This document shows, in pieces, positions 32,400-44,600 of a stretch of DNA of 64,000 nt. Position numbers and translations under genes: made by a program. The notes beneath the pieces are model-generated. The model made no database searches. It saw only the letters and a program-made list of their open reading frames with translations, and was not told the origin of the DNA. How positions within the stretch are numbered: position 1 is the first letter of the stretch; each line of letters begins with the position of its first letter. The stretch is taken from positions 1 to 64,000 of the forward strand of contig JANIIK010000525.1 of the NCBI GenBank assembly GCA_027704905.1, given 5' to 3'. The stretch is from Muraenolepis orangiensis (lineage: Eukaryota; Chordata; Actinopteri; Gadiformes; Muraenolepididae).

Positions 32400-34540
32400 A
32401 TAAGCGCACTCTTAATTTGCATAGACAAAACTCAAAGTGCTACAGAGTAAAAAAAATGGTTTAAATAAAACAACAGAATACAAGCAGTGACGTTTACGCC
32501 GGAAACCAGTGGGTTTTTAAAAAATCTAGTAAAAAGGCTATTCTAAAAATATGTGTTTTTAGGCCTTTTTAAAAAACATCCACAGTCTGTGGTGTCCTCA
32601 GCTGGTTTGGGAGGGCGTTCCACAGTCTGTGATGTCCTCAGCTGGTTTGGGAGGGCATTCCACAGTCTGTGGTGTCTTCAGCTGGTTTGGGAGGGCATTC
32701 CACAGTCTGTGGTGTCCTCAGCTGGTTTGGGAAGGCGTTCCACAGTCTGTGGTGTCCTCAGCTGGTTTGGGAGGGCATTCCACAGTCTGTGGTGTCTTCA
32801 GCTGGTTTGGGAGGGCATTCCACAGTCTGTGGTGTCCTCAGCTGGTTTGGGAGGGCGTCCCACAGTCTGTGGTGTCCTCAGCTGGTTTGGGAGGGCGTTC
32901 CACAGTCTGTGGTGTCCTCAGCTGGTTTGGGAGGGCATCCCACAGTCTGTGGTGTCCTCAGCTGGTTTGGGAGGGCATCCCACAGTCTGTGGTGTCCTCA
33001 GCTGGTTTGGGAGGGCGTTCCACAGTCTTTGGTGTCCTCAGCTGGTTTAGGAGGGCATTCCACAGTCTCGGAGCAGCGGAGCAGAAGGCTCGGCCTCCCA
33101 TGGTTTTCAGTTTGGTCCTGGGGGGAAGGAGGAGGTTTGCCTTTTCAGAGCGTAGGCTCCTCCTGGAGGTTTGTGGGGTGAGAAGTTCTTTGATGTATGG
33201 GGGAGCATTTCCATGAATGCACTGATAGTTGAAGAGGGTGATTTTGTAGTCAATGAGACCGGGAGCCAGTGCAATGATTTGAGTGTGGGCGTGATGTGCT
33301 CATACTTCCGCATTCTCATCAGGATCCTAGCAGCGCTGTTCTGGATGTATTGCAGCTTCTGGATGTTCTTGCTAGGAATCCCAATGAGATGTTACAGTAG
33401 TCTAGCCTGGAGGAGACAAAGGCGTGGACAAGCTTTTCAGCATCTGACAGACTGAGTGTGGGGCGGAGTTTAGCGATATTTCTGAGGTGGTAGAAGGAGG
33501 TCTTGCATGTTTGTTTGATGTGGGTCTCAAAGGTCAGGTGAGGATCCATTTTAACACCCAGATTGGTGACAGTTGATGAGAGTGAAATGTTCTGACCGGA
33601 GAAGGTGATGCTGGTGATGGAGGATGAAAGGACCTGATGTGGAGTGCCAACTAGAATGGCTTCAGTCTTGGAGCTGTTTAATTGAAGGAAGTTGTGCTTC
33701 ATCCACACCTTTATCTCCTCCAGGCATGTGGTTATGTTGGATGATGGCAGAGGTGGGGAGGGGGTTGGGTTTGTTCTGATATAGAGCTGTGTGTCATCAG
33801 CATAGCAATGTAAAGATATTCCATGCCGGCTGATGACACGACCAAGGGGGGACATGTATATGGGGAAAAGGGTTGGGCCGAGGACTGATCCTTGAGGGAC
33901 ACCACAGTTCACAGTGTGTGTTTGTGATTTTGCCACTCCCAAGGTGACGTGCTCAGTCCTCCCGTTGAGATATGAGGTGAACCAGTTTAGGGCAGTCAGA
34001 GAGTCCAATTGTCGAGCGAAGACGATGGAGTTAGGATACAGTTAGATCCGGGAGGATGAGGAGGGCTGGAGATCCGGTGTCAGTCTGGTCATCAGGACTT
34101 CAGGGTCTAAGGTGGGTTTTTTGAGGAGTGGTTTGATGACATTTAATGGGGATGGAACATGACCAGACTGGATGGAGTGGTTTATCACTGAAGTGATCAG
34201 GGAACTTATGGCACCAATGTTAGATTTGACCAGGGCTGTGGGAAAGGGGTCCAGAGCACAGGTGGAGGGTTTCATCATGATGATGGCCTCAACTTCATGC
34301 TGCGAGATGTCAGTGAAGCAGCAGAGAGGCTGGGTAGGTCCGGGCTGGGGGTTGACGGTCAGGACTGGCAGAGCAGCGGCGTTTGAGAGGAGAGAGCGGA
34401 TGGTCTCTACTTTTTTCCAAAAAAATGTGATAAAAATATCACACTGCTCCTCTGTTGCGTCTTTGTGTAAGGGAGTCTGAGGTTTGAGGAGATGATTTAT
34501 GGTGGAAAAAAGTTGCTTGGAGTTGCCAGGGCTATTAACT
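32400..34540 (-). pseudogene. LINE A: RT and 3' end (CR1/L2/Rex superclade)
   Basis: Minus-strand non-LTR element distinct from the L2 family. The RT (33319-34008) has GVPQGSVLGPTLFPIYM, the catalytic HCYADDTQLYI and LGVKMDPHLTFETHI. The preceding RT portion is at 34042-34278 and in broken frames to 34530, where FSTINHLLKPQTPL-like sequence is read. The 3' part (32580-33070) is a tandem repeat. The 5' half continues at 37339 after an L2 insertion. I cannot place the clade more precisely by eye. Confidence 0.8.
32580..33068. repeat. 40-bp minisatellite in LINE A
   Basis: Twelve complete units and a partial thirteenth, each exactly 40 bp and beginning CACAGTCTGTGGTGTCCTC. Only a few substitutions separate the copies. 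Because 40 is not a multiple of three, all three plus frames stay open and give long artefactual ORFs. Part of one unit is present once in the flanking LINE (the partial copy at 33061), which marks the source. Confidence 0.95.
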
Positions 34541-34732
34541 AGTTAATTAGATTCAAATGTATTGTCATTGTAATGTACAGCACAAGTACAGTACAGCGAA
34601 AATAATTGAGCATCTAACCAGAGTGCAAATGTTGCAGTAAAGTGCATGGTAATATAATATAATTTACAGTTTAAAATGTACAGGTTAAAAGACAGTCTAG
34701 GTATAAATGTGATATGAGCATAATAATAGGTA

Positions 34733-35239
34733 TGTCACAATGGGATTGGTCGGTGGACCCAGAACGCAGACCAAGACAGTGGAGCTGTAACATAAAGCTT
34801 TATTTAAAACACAACACAACTCAAACACAACACAAGAGAGTGATCAGGGACAGTCCAGGGGTCTGGGTACCGGGAGGTCGGAATAGCGACAGGTACTGGA
34901 CAGGTAATTAGAATGACCGGGGAGCTCGTATCGAGAGTAACGCGAGACAGGCGAGTGACGCGGGACAGGCTGGTTCTGGATCTCCGGGACATCAGCGTGG
35001 CGATTCCGTCCAGAATGTACGACGTAACATGAACAAATTATGACGTAACATGAACAAAGTATGACGTGCAGTACGACGTAACATGAACAAAGTATGACGT
35101 ACGACCTAACACTGGGGTAACGGGAAGCCAGGGTATATATACCCCAGGTGAGGGGATTAACAATTAGACATGGCAATTGTTGACAGGTGTGTGTGTGTGC
35201 CGCCAGCGCACGTGGCCTGCCAACCACCTAACCGTGACA
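34733..35239 (-). repeat. solo LTR
   Basis: A 507-bp unit bounded by TGTCAC and GTGACA. In reverse orientation it has TATATATA near 35131 and AATAAA near 34802, as expected of an LTR. The flanks AGGTA (34728-34732) and AGATA (35240-35244) look like a 5-bp target duplication with one mismatch. The empty site can be read in the paralogous LINE tail at 11290-11310. No internal region is present. A related partial copy is at 63190-63485. Confidence 0.75.
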
Positions 35240-35278
35240 AGATATATGTATATACAGGTAAGTGATAATTTAACGTAC

Positions 35279-35442
35279 GGTGGGGCAGCAGAGGGGTGGG
35301 GCAGCAGAGGGGGGGGCAGCAGGGGGGGGGCAGCAGGGGGGGGGCAGCAGAGGGGGGGCAGCAGGGGGGGGGGGCAGCAGAGGGGGGGGGCAGCAGGGGG
35401 GGGGCAGCAGAGGCGTGGCAGCAGGGGGGGTGCAGCAGGTGG
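35279..35442. repeat. GGCAGCAG(G)n minisatellite
   Basis: About ten units of GGCAGCAGAGGGGGG or similar, with strong G bias on the plus strand. They lie at the C-terminal end of the L2 copy 2 reading and produce a proline/alanine-rich artefact there. Confidence 0.9.
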
Positions 35443-37040
35443 GGGGGGTGGGCTGTCTTCGTGGTGCAGAGTTCAGGGAGATGACAGCTGAGGGGAAGAA
35501 GCTGTTCCTAAGCCTGCTTGACTTGGAACAGAGGTTTCTATAGCGCCTCCCGGAGGGGAGGAGGGCAAACAGTCCATGGTTGGGGTGAGAGGGGTCATCC
35601 ACTATGTGTTGTGCCTTCCTCAGACACCGTTTGTGGTGGGTAGTGTTTATTGCAGGGAGGGGTAGTCCAACGATGCGTTTGGCGGTTTTTACCACCCTCT
35701 GCAGTGCTTTCCGGTCGGAAACAGTGCAGTTGCCGTACCACACTGTGATGCAATTGGTGAGGATGCTTTCAATAGCACACCGGTAAAAGCTCACCAGAAT
35801 GTGAGGTGACAAGTGGGCTTTCCTCAGTCTCCTCAGGAAGAAGAGACGCTGGTGAGCCTTCTTTACCAGTGAGGCAGTATTGAGGGACCAGGAGAGGTCC
35901 TCGGAGATGTGGACCCCCAGGAATTTGAAGCTGGAGACACACTCAACCTCCGCTCCGTTGATGAGGATGGGGGCGTGTGTGCCAGCTCTGGTCTTCCTGA
36001 AGTCAGCCTGGTTGTTGTCAGCGCTCCACGCCACCAGGTGCTGGACCTCCTCCCTGTTGGCTGCGGCCCACCACCGTTGTGTCGTCAGCATGTATAGGAG
36101 TGCAGTCGTGGAAGTCGGTTAGGAAGTCTAGTAACCAGTTACAAACTGAGGGGTTGATGTCAAGGTTCTTCGTTTTCATGAGGTCACCAAGTTTGAAGAT
36201 GAGTTTGGAGGGGATGATGGTGTTAAATGCTGAGCTGAAGTCTATGAACAGCATTCTCACGTGGGTGTTGCTGTACTCTAATCCAGGTGGGAGAGAGCGG
36301 AGTAAAGAGTTGAGGCACGTCCTCCGTGCTCCTGTTCTCACGGTAGGCAAATCTCACTCAAGGTGAGTGCAACAGGGCGGAAGTCGTTGAGGCTCGCTGC
36401 AGAGGAGTGTTTTGGCACTAGCACAATGGACGTGGTTTTAAAGCACACGGGGACAACTGCCTGAGCTAGTGACATGTTGAAAATGTCAGTAAGGACCTCG
36501 GTCAGCTGCTCAGCGCAGTTCCTGAGCACGCCACCGGGGACGCCATCAGGACCAGCTGCCTTATGCGCATTTGTTCTGCTCAGTGCCGCACGCACGTCTG
36601 TGGGGGAGAGGGGGAGGGGCTGGTGGTCAACGGGGAGAGTAGCCCTGGTGGGCAGTTTGGGGTTGTTCCGGTCGTAGGGGGCAAAAAAATGATTGAGTTT
36701 GTCAGGGAGGGATGAGTCGGTGGTTGGGGGAGAGTTGTTGGAGGGTTTTTAATCCGTGATGGCCTGGATGCCACATGCGTCGGGGATCGGAATTGTTGAA
36801 GTGGTCTTCAACCCTTCGCTTGTGTTTGAGCTTGGCCAGCTTGATGCCCTTTTTCAGATTAGCCCTGGCTAAACAGTAGCCTGTGCATCGCCCGACCTAA
36901 AAGCAGCGTCACGTGCCTTTAGGAGTAGGCAGACCTCTCTGTTCATCCACGGCTTCTGGTTGGGGAATGTTGTGATCTGTTTGAGGGCGGTGACAGTGTA
37001 ATCCAAAAAACGCTGGGTAGCGATGGGCGATGTGGGTTAG

Positions 37041-37089
37041 CTCTTAGCCTAGCGCGTAGCGCGTAGCGCGTAGCGCGTAGCGCGTAGCC
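37041..37089. repeat. (GCGTAGC)n microsatellite
   Basis: About six copies of GCGTAGC at the internal deletion junction of L2 copy 2. Confidence 0.85.
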
Positions 37090-37338
37090 CTCCGCAGCTT
37101 CCTCTCCTGTGTTTACGTTTTCTCTGCGGGCGATGGGTCCGGCCGTGCTGGGTTGAGATTCACCGGAGTTTCAGCGTGGTGATGATGTAATCCAATTCCA
37201 AAAAGATTGTGTCGGGTGTACGTGATGAGAGCAAGACTGTTCTGTGTGAACAGACTAAGAATTATGAGGTATATTACCGCTAATTTGCAAAAGCTGGTCA
37301 GACGCTGGGCGTCGCAATGTTTACGCGCCGCCATCTTG

Positions 37339-38985
37339 GTCGTGGTCTATCTTGGTCTATTGTTGATGATAGTGGAGTAGAATTTTGACCGTGTGTCTCT
37401 GAGGGACATTGCATAGGCCTTTTGGTGGCCCCAGTATGCCTGTCTGTGAACAGTGAGTCCAGAAACCTTGAGGCGCCGCTCCAGGACACGCCCCGCTGTT
37501 TTCATTTTCCGCAGCTCGCAGGTGAACCAGGGGGCTGAGCGTGTGAAAGTGACTGTTCTGGTTTTGACAGGGGCGTGGAGATCCAGGAGATTATGCAGAG
37601 ATTTATTGTAAAAGTCCACAGATTCATTGACTGATGTAGGAGTAATTGTGGAGAGATGCTGGAGATCCGAAGTCATGGTGTCGGGGTTGATGTTTTTCAG
37701 ATTTCTGAAAGGGATTTGACGCTTGGGTTTGGTGTAGGGTAGCAGGAGCAGCAGCTCCATTGAGATGGCCTTGTGATCCGACACACCTAGATCGTACACT
37801 GATAGTTTACTAATGGGGGCAGAGTTTGTGATGACAAGGTCCAGTGTGTGTCCCTTAGTGTGTGTGGGGACATCAACATGTTGTGTTAGATTGAGGCAGT
37901 CCAGAAGGTGTAGGAACTCGGCTGCATAGCGACAGGAGGGGGTGTCAACGTGAACATTTATCTCCTAGTATTATAATGTTGGCAGAGGTAGCGCAGAGTG
38001 TAGTGAGAAGGTCGTGCATCTCTGGGATGAAAGCTGAGTTGGGTTTGGGTGGCCGGTAGATGAGAAGTATTGTCAGTGGGAGGTGGGGTTTACATTTAAA
38101 TCCAAGGCATTCAAATGAGGATAGCACAGGCAGAGGCAGGGGGGACAGTTCCAGTGCATTTCTATGTATTATTGCTAAGCCGCCACCACGACCAGTGCTG
38201 CAAGCTTTTTCCAGGTAGCTGTAGCCAGGGGGACAGACTTCATTTAGGGCAGAGTAAACCTCAGGCTGTTGCCACGTTTCCGTGAGGCACATAAAGTCTA
38301 TTCCCTTGTCCATGATGTGGTCTTGTATGAATGATGATTTGTTTGTAAGGGATTGTGCATTAAACCCAATTCTATTTTGACTGTGGATGAAATGGTGGAT
38401 TTCTGTAGGGTCCGGAGAAAACTGGAAAACTGGAATACTCCACGTATTCCGCACAACTCTGATTACGCGGCAGACGTGCGACAGTGGTCCAGATGGAAGG
38501 AATGGATGATACAGGCGGGCATGGCTGGTGGTAAACAAACTTTCTACGAGAACCTCAGTGGATGTAATGAGGTCGGCGTAGGAGTCCAAGGTGTTTGATG
38601 GCTGAGATGCACGTTGGAGTAGTGGGATTGTTGAGACTCAGCAGTTGCGGGATGGAATACTTTGACAATATGCCGGTGGCCGCAGGCTCTCGTCTGTAGC
38701 TGCTATGGATGGTGATCCGTAGCATGGCAGGAGGAGAAGAAGCTGGGAGAAACGGTCTGTGTCAAAGCAGCAGGTTATCCAGCAGGCTGTTCTAGCCGGC
38801 TAGCTGTGGATGCAGCTAGTTAGCCAGCTAGCGTTTGCTGTCCGGGAGCCGCCGATAGCAGCGGAAGGTGAGCAACAGGTAGGGCGGTTATACAAAACAC
38901 GTTACTTGTTGAAGTTGTTGAACGGTGAACAACGAAAAGAAAAAAAGAAAAAAAGAAGAGGCGAACAAGCAGCGCAGCGTCCTCT
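37339..38985 (-). pseudogene. LINE A: endonuclease half and 5' end
   Basis: Minus strand. The open segment 37945-38589 carries an APE-type endonuclease: FNAQSLTNKSSFIQDHI, CLTETWQQPEVYS, STGRGGGLAIIHR and a NIIILGD motif. 37347-37799 has VSDHKAISMELLL and the linker to RT, ending at TIINN where L2 copy 2 begins. A frameshift separates the two near 37945, and 38600-38985 is presumably 5' leader. The RT half is at 32400-34540. Confidence 0.82.
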
Positions 38986-38989
38986 CCCG

Positions 38990-39664
38990 GACAAAAAAAA
39001 GAGAAGATAGGCTTCTTGAGGGAAAAGGGCATCTGTTTCGGCTGTTTGTCTGTTGGACACATCAGCAAAGATTGCAGAAAACTGATTTCCTGTGCAAAAT
39101 GTGGGCTCAAACATCCAACTATACTTCATTTTCCTCCAAGAGAAATAGGAAAATACTCTGACCAAGCAGACAGAAAACCAGAGTTATCAGTGGACAGCAC
39201 ACTGGTGTCTAGCGGTCTTACAGGGGCTGGTAATGATGACTGTAAACTTCCAATAGTTCTTGTGCAAGTGAAGTCGAAAAAGGGCAGCAAGATTGTTACC
39301 ACCTATGCTTTCTTGGATCCTGGAAGTACAGCAGTGTTCTGTACAGAGGAGTTGATGCACAAGCTTGGCCTCACAGGAAAGAAGGCACAAAGAAAAAGTT
39401 GTGAGTAGCCATATTGTGTCAGGACTGGAGGTGACTGGCTTAAAAAACAACAACTTCTGTGAACTGCCCAGAACCTACACACAGGAGTGAATGTGCCGGT
39501 CCACAGGGGGAACGTTCCAAAACAAACAGATCTTCAGGGATGGCCTTATCTGAAAAATGTTAATTTGCCTGAGATGAATAGAAGGAATTGGGCTGTTGAT
39601 TGGGACAAATGTTCCTAAGGCCAAATTCTGGGCTGGACTGTGAAAGGACCAATAAAAGGAAGGG
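38990..39664 (+). pseudogene. BEL2: BEL/Pao gag end and protease
   Basis: Plus strand. CFGCLSVGHISKDC and CAKCGLKHPTILH form the BEL-type zinc-binding region at about 39040-39130. The protease follows with TTYAFLDPGSTAVFC near 39300 (same arrangement as BEL3: TYAFLDPGSSASFC). Frameshifts near 39395 and later leave SHIVSGLEVTGLKNNNF and GLLIGTNVPK readable, then LGWTVKGPIKGRGGNA, equivalent to LGWVVNGPLRGGG of BEL3 at 44291. Here the retroelement reading ends. Instead of RT, an AKAP8-like sequence begins at about 39665. Confidence 0.82.
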
Positions 39665-40089
39665 GTGGAAATGCTGGAGGCCAAAGAGCTGGAAGAGGCT
39701 TTGGAAGCCGCAGGGCCAAGCCCTTAGGAGGAGGTCAAAGAGGTAGCCACTCCTACCGGGGCCACTCTCCAGGAGGTGGAAGGGGAAACCTCCCATCCCT
39801 CCTGTCCAACCGGATGTACCCGGAGAGTGGGGGTTTCCACCAGGGCTCCGACCAAGGCCCCCACGATTACCCCGGAAGGCATTTTGGAGGGGGCCCACAA
39901 CCTGGCCACCAGCGAGGCCGCAAGAGACCCCTTAACAGACAGGCGAAGCCACAACGCGACGGACAAAAAAGGAAACAGATGTTGACGGCAGGAGAGGAAC
40001 CAGAGTCAAAGATGAACAAGACTGAGGCTGCATGGGCTGAAGCTACCGAAGACACCGCTGGGAACGACGCTGAAGAGAAGACAGACTAA
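39640..40089 (+). pseudogene. akap8l: BEL2 protease linker fused in frame to Gly/Arg-rich AKAP8/8L-like segment
   Basis: An open stretch of 149 codons without an ATG start (first codon GTG). The first about 10 residues belong to BEL2. The rest is Gly/Arg-rich (GGQRGSHSYRGHSPGGGRG), then a basic RKRPLNRQ and QKRKQM tract and an acidic EDTAGNDAEEKTD. This is the order seen in AKAP8L: RG-rich region, nuclear-localisation-like KRK, acidic segment, then zinc fingers. AKAP8 and AKAP8L are nuclear, RNA-associated proteins; AKAP8 anchors PKA. The assignment of this part rests on its position before the zinc fingers. Confidence 0.65.
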
Positions 40090-40171
40090 TCCAGCAGCAG
40101 ATGGGGACCAAGATACTTCCTGGCAAGAGGAGGACTCTCAGGCCGAGGCATCGCCACAGGGCACATAAACT

Positions 40172-40740
40172 GTGGGTGAAGTCCGAGGCAAACCCAGCAA
40201 TCCCAAGAAGCGGAGGGGTCTTCTGGAAAAGTCAGGCGCCAAAATAGACACCTTTAGGTTTACCTTGGCTTGCTCTGTTTGCAAGTTCCGCTCATTCTAC
40301 AAAGAAGACATGGCCATCCATCTACAGAGCCGCTTCCACAAGGACCACCTTAAATTCCTGACCAGCCAGATGTCCAAGCCAACCAAGTACAGGAGTACTT
40401 GCAAGACAAATATGAAGAGACAAAACAGAGGATTTCTCAATTAGAAAACCACAGTGCGACCCTCTGCCAAGTCTACAGAGAACATGACTTAACTAGGGAG
40501 ATCAGTATGGATCACTTCATAAGGAAGGTGGATGCTGCCCACTGTGCCGCATGTGACATGTTAATTCCTATGCAACCCCAACTGATCCAGAAGCATATGA
40601 AATCTGCCCAACACAACTTTACCCGCAAGGGTGGAGCAGTATGCTGGAGCAGTCGAAGACGGGCTGTCTGTCGCTCGCAGCATACTTACCACAAAATCAT
40701 TGCCAAATAAATGGAGATTTATTTGAAGGGTGAGAATCCC
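40172..40740 (+). pseudogene. akap8l: AKAP8/AKAP8L-like double zinc-finger region
   Basis: Frames 40172-40444 and 40399-40710 join through a frameshift near 40385. The first finger CSVCKFRSFYKEDMAIHL..H has C-x2-C-x12-H-x5-H spacing, typical of the AKAP95 finger. It is followed by a coiled linker (YEETKQRISQLENH), REISMDHFIRKVDAAHCAAC and a second finger ending KHMKSAQH. Near 40712 a shifted frame reads EIYLKGENPF, the conserved end of this family. No introns interrupt the region, so it derives from spliced RNA. The frameshifts, a stop near 40089 and a tandem repeat after 40750 make it a pseudogene. AKAP8 and AKAP8L are hard to separate by eye. Confidence 0.75.
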
Positions 40741-40751
40741 TTCATGATGTA

Positions 40752-40998
40752 CCAAGACGAGCGTGACCCAGAGGACCCCACGGTAAGACGAGCGTGACCC
40801 AGAGGACCCCACGGTAAGACGAGCGTGACCCAGAGGACCCCACGGTAAGACGAGCGTGACCCAGAGGATCCCACGGTAAGACGAGCGTGACCCAGAGGAC
40901 CCCACGGTAAGACGAGCGTGACCCAGAGGACCCCACGGTAAGACGAGCGTGACCCAGAGGACCCCACGGTAAGACGAGCGTGACCCAGAGGACCCCAC
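40752..40998. repeat. 31-bp minisatellite, left part
   Basis: About eight units of 31 bp containing GGTAAGACGAGCGTGACCC. It follows the AKAP8-like GENPF motif and continues at 48324-48452 beyond BEL3. Each unit carries GGTAAGA, a good match to a 5' splice-site consensus. Confidence 0.92.
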
Positions 40999-41222
40999 TG
41001 TAGGAGCCAATTCTTTATATTCTATTTATTTATTTATTTATTGGCCTTACCAGGTGGTGTGTGTCTACTAATGGCTGCAGTGTACTCAATCCCCTGCAGG
41101 TCTCTATATAAGGAGAGGTGCGTCACGCTAGGGGGCGTGACAGACTGAGAAGCATACAGTCTTTAGACCTTGCTTGCGTAGGGAAACTTCGTGTTTTAAC
41201 AAAAGGAAAAGTGGTCACTACA
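40999..41222 (+). repeat. 5' LTR of BEL3 (shortened)
   Basis: 224 bp, TGTAGG to CACTACA, with a TATATAAG promoter motif at 41105-41112. Compared with the 399-bp 3' LTR it lacks 175 bp between GCTTGCGTA and GGGAAACTTC, including the AATAAA signal. The rest matches closely. Confidence 0.9.
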
Positions 41223-41677
41223 GTAGTCTAAAGACTCGCTTTGGAGAAACACCTTTGGAAGGAATGGATATCAGGAAATAGCCATCTGTTTGGGTGAGGA
41301 CAGGGTGGCTGAGAACAAAGGAGGACAAAGAAAGTGGCGTGGTGGTGCGTTGCAACGCAGCGGTAAATACATTTTTTTTAAATCATAATGAAGAAATCAT
41401 ATGAGCTGACACATGAAATAAATGGATTAATTCGTTAAAGGAGGACTTGGAGTTCATATAGGAGCAAAGAAAAGTGACATTTGATGCGCATTAACTGACA
41501 TTAATTGATTTCATGGCAGCTGCATAATTAGAAGGTGCGCTAAACCCCCACCCTTGCTACCCGAAATGCAATAAAACGGAATGGAATCTTTTGGAATATA
41601 AGAGTGTGCTTGTACTGCCTTGTATGTATTCATGTTGAGTAACTGGAGTAACATGTTGAGCAGTTGAGTAACTGCAA

Positions 41678-44600
41678 ATGGATCAAGAAATGGATGGAAC
41701 AACAGAATCAAATGTTGCGAGGTTTACCGCGAGTGAACCCGAAGTTGAAGTTTCCCATGAAAGGGACGAGGAACACGTTGCAAAAATGCGCTCAACGCGC
41801 AAATACAAACTCTGTCAACTTACACGGAGAAAGAACGTTATAAAGGAACTAATGAAGTACAACATGTATACAGAGGAATTGGAGGAAAACAGAGCCAAGT
41901 ACAAAACACTGTTGGACGCTTTTAAAGATGCTCACTTGTCATATCATACGCTGCTCAATGAGTCCGATGAAATAAATGAAAGTGAGAAATGGTTTCAATC
42001 AAAAATGTGCAGCAGTAATGACTTTATTGATGTTGTTACGGAATGGATGTCTGGACCCACAACCAGGTCTGATGAGTGCATTGCTCTTGGTGATAGCGCG
42101 TCTGTTATTGCCTGGAGATCATCCAAGCACAGCTCAGGTTCGAATGTGTCAAGCAGGTCTAGAAGCAGCTCGCACTCAGCTGTGTCTTCTGCTCGCATAT
42201 GTGCAGAAGCCGAAAAGGCTGCTGCAATTGCAAAATTAAAGGCACTAAAATATAAACAGGTGTTGGAGGAGGAAGAGGGGAAACTCCTTAAAGAAATGGA
42301 GCAAATAAGAAAAAGAAAGGAAACACTAAGTGTGCAGGCTGAGTTGGATGTGGCCACTGCTAAAATCAATGTTCTTACCATTGTGGAAACACCAAGTCAT
42401 GTTCAAACTCAAAGCGCACCTCCACCAACAAGGGATGGAATGAATGAATATTTTGATAAAGGGGGCGAAATACACAAGTTGCCCGAAAAGGAACCAGTGC
42501 ATAGGAGCACTACCAATACACAAAGTGTGCGCCCAAAGGAACCGCAATACCGCTCATATCCCCAGGGACCGCCACCTAAACCAACAGAATATTATATTCA
42601 AAAACAATATGGTGGCACACAGCCTGACAAACTACTTTTCTCAATGCAGGACAAAACCTCTAAACCAACCCAATCACATGTTACACAATTAAAGGATGAC
42701 TTTAAAATGCCCAAACAACAAGCCCCAGTGCATGATGCAACTCTCTACAGTATCTTAGAAAAGCAAAAGGAAATTACTGCCTCTCTTGTCAAGCAATCTC
42801 ATCATTCCTCTTTGCCTAGAAAGGACATCAAGGTATTTGAAGGTGATCCAGTTGAATACAGATCATTTATGAGGGCTTTTGAGCATTTCATTGAAGCCAA
42901 AACGTTCTCTGGAAGAGACAGGTTGTACTATTTGGAACAGTACACTAGGGGGCAGTCTAGGGAACTTATCAGAACATGTCTATATATGGAACCAGAGAGG
43001 GGATATCGTAGAGCTAAGGAGCTCCTCCAAGAGCATTATGGCAATGAATTCAAGATCGCTAATGCTTATATAGAAAAGGCCCTGTCATGGTCTTCTATCA
43101 AGCCTGAGGATCCTAAAGCTTTGGAGGCATTTGCTTTATATTTAAGAGGGTGCTGTAATGCAATGGAGGAAATAACTTATATGGAGGAACTTGACTTGTC
43201 TTCCAATCTAAAGGCTCTGGTCACCAAGTTGCCATATAAAATCAGAGATAAATGGAGATCTGAAGTCTGTGTGCTACAGGAAAAGCATAACGGCAAAGTA
43301 AGATTTTGTGACCTGGTCAGGTTCCTTGAATACCAAGTGAAGATCCTTACAGACCCTGTATTTGGCAACATTCAGGACCCAACTACCCCAAAAGTTCAGA
43401 AACCAACCATATTCAAAAGGGCAAAAGCCACTGGCAGCAGCTTTGCCACCAGCATAACCAACATGGACTATAATTCCCAGTCACCCCAGTCACAGGACAG
43501 CTCCCAAGCTGCAAACAAACTTTTCTGTCTGTTCTGTTCAGGTGCCCATACAATGGATGCATGTCATCAATTCAGGAAGAAGTTGCACAGAGACAAAATC
43601 ATGTTTCTGAAAGAAAGGGGAATATGTTTTGGATGTCTTGTACAAGGACACATGAGCAACAATTGCCATAAACGCTTAACATGTAAAGAGTGCAAACAAA
43701 ACCATCCAACTGTGCTTCATATAGGAAAGCGGAAAGGAACATCAGAAACAACTGAAATGTCTGAAACGGCACAGGCCAGTGCGTCTCCGAAAGCATGTGG
43801 GCATATTGGGGCCGGTGAAGAGGAGTGTGTGCTAGCTATTGTGCCTGTTAAAGTCAAATCCAGCAAAGGAAATCAGATTATCCAAACATATGCATTCCTT
43901 GACCCTGGCAGTTCAGCCTCATTTTGCACAAATAGTCTCATGCATCAGCTGAATATAAGAGGAAAAATAACCAACATCCTTCTCCGTACCATGGGTCAAG
44001 AAAAGACTGTCAGTAGCCACATAGTAACCGGTTTGGAGGTGAGTGAGCTTCATGGCAACAACTTTATAGCCCTCCCAGAATTTTACACCCAGAAAACCAT
44101 GCCTGTTACAGAAGGTAACATTCCCAACCAGTCAGATATATCCAAGTGGCCATACCTCAAAAACATCAGACTCCCCACCATAGATGCAGACATTGGCTTG
44201 CTGATTGGCACAAATGCACATAAGGTAATGGAACCACAACAGGTCATCAACAGCCAAGGAGAAGGCCCATATGCAGTAAGGACACTGCTAGGATGGGTGG
44301 TCAATGGTCCATTAAGAGGAGGAGGTACAAAGGCCAACAATACATCTTCAGTCTCTATCAACAGGATTTCAGTAGTTGACCTTCAGGACTTACTGGTCGC
44401 ACAGTACAATACTGACTTTGTTGAAAAACCCTATGAGGACAAAAGGGAAATGTCAATAGAGGACAAACAGTTTTTGAAAATTGTTGAAGATTCAACCAGA
44501 ATTGTGGATGGACACTACAGTTTTAAATTGCCATTCAGGAGGCATGATGTTTCACTGCCAAACAATCGGCAGGTTGCAGAACAACGACTTTTGAGCTTAA

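Larger units (their letters stand above)
34541..37338 (-). mobile_element. L2 LINE copy 2, deleted, inserted in LINE A
   Basis: Minus strand. The 3' UTR begins at 34541 and is split by a solo LTR (34733-35239). The ORF pieces at 35270-36091, 36018-36350, 36338-36595 and 36580-36774 carry RT C-terminal motifs (FKFLGVHISEDLSWS, LFFLRRLRKAHLSPHI, ITVWYGNC) and the upstream RT (KAAGPDGVPGGVLR). The catalytic FADD segment is lost in a deletion near 36070. Further upstream there is NQKP-type sequence to 37010. The 5' start (37113-37334, MAARKHCDAQRLTS) is joined through a (GCGTAGC)n tract, so the endonuclease is missing. Removing this piece restores LINE A reading (TRSKFYSTIINN before, NSPGNSKQLFSTINH after). 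Confidence 0.85.

Noticed and set aside
32553..33216. Three overlapping ORFs of 165-195 codons with a repeated Trp/Gly-rich peptide
   Set aside because: A 40-bp tandem unit keeps all frames open; it is LINE-derived minisatellite, not a protein.
35270..35450. Proline-rich C-terminal domain of an L2 protein
   Set aside because: It is produced by translating the GGCAGCAG(G)n minisatellite in reverse.
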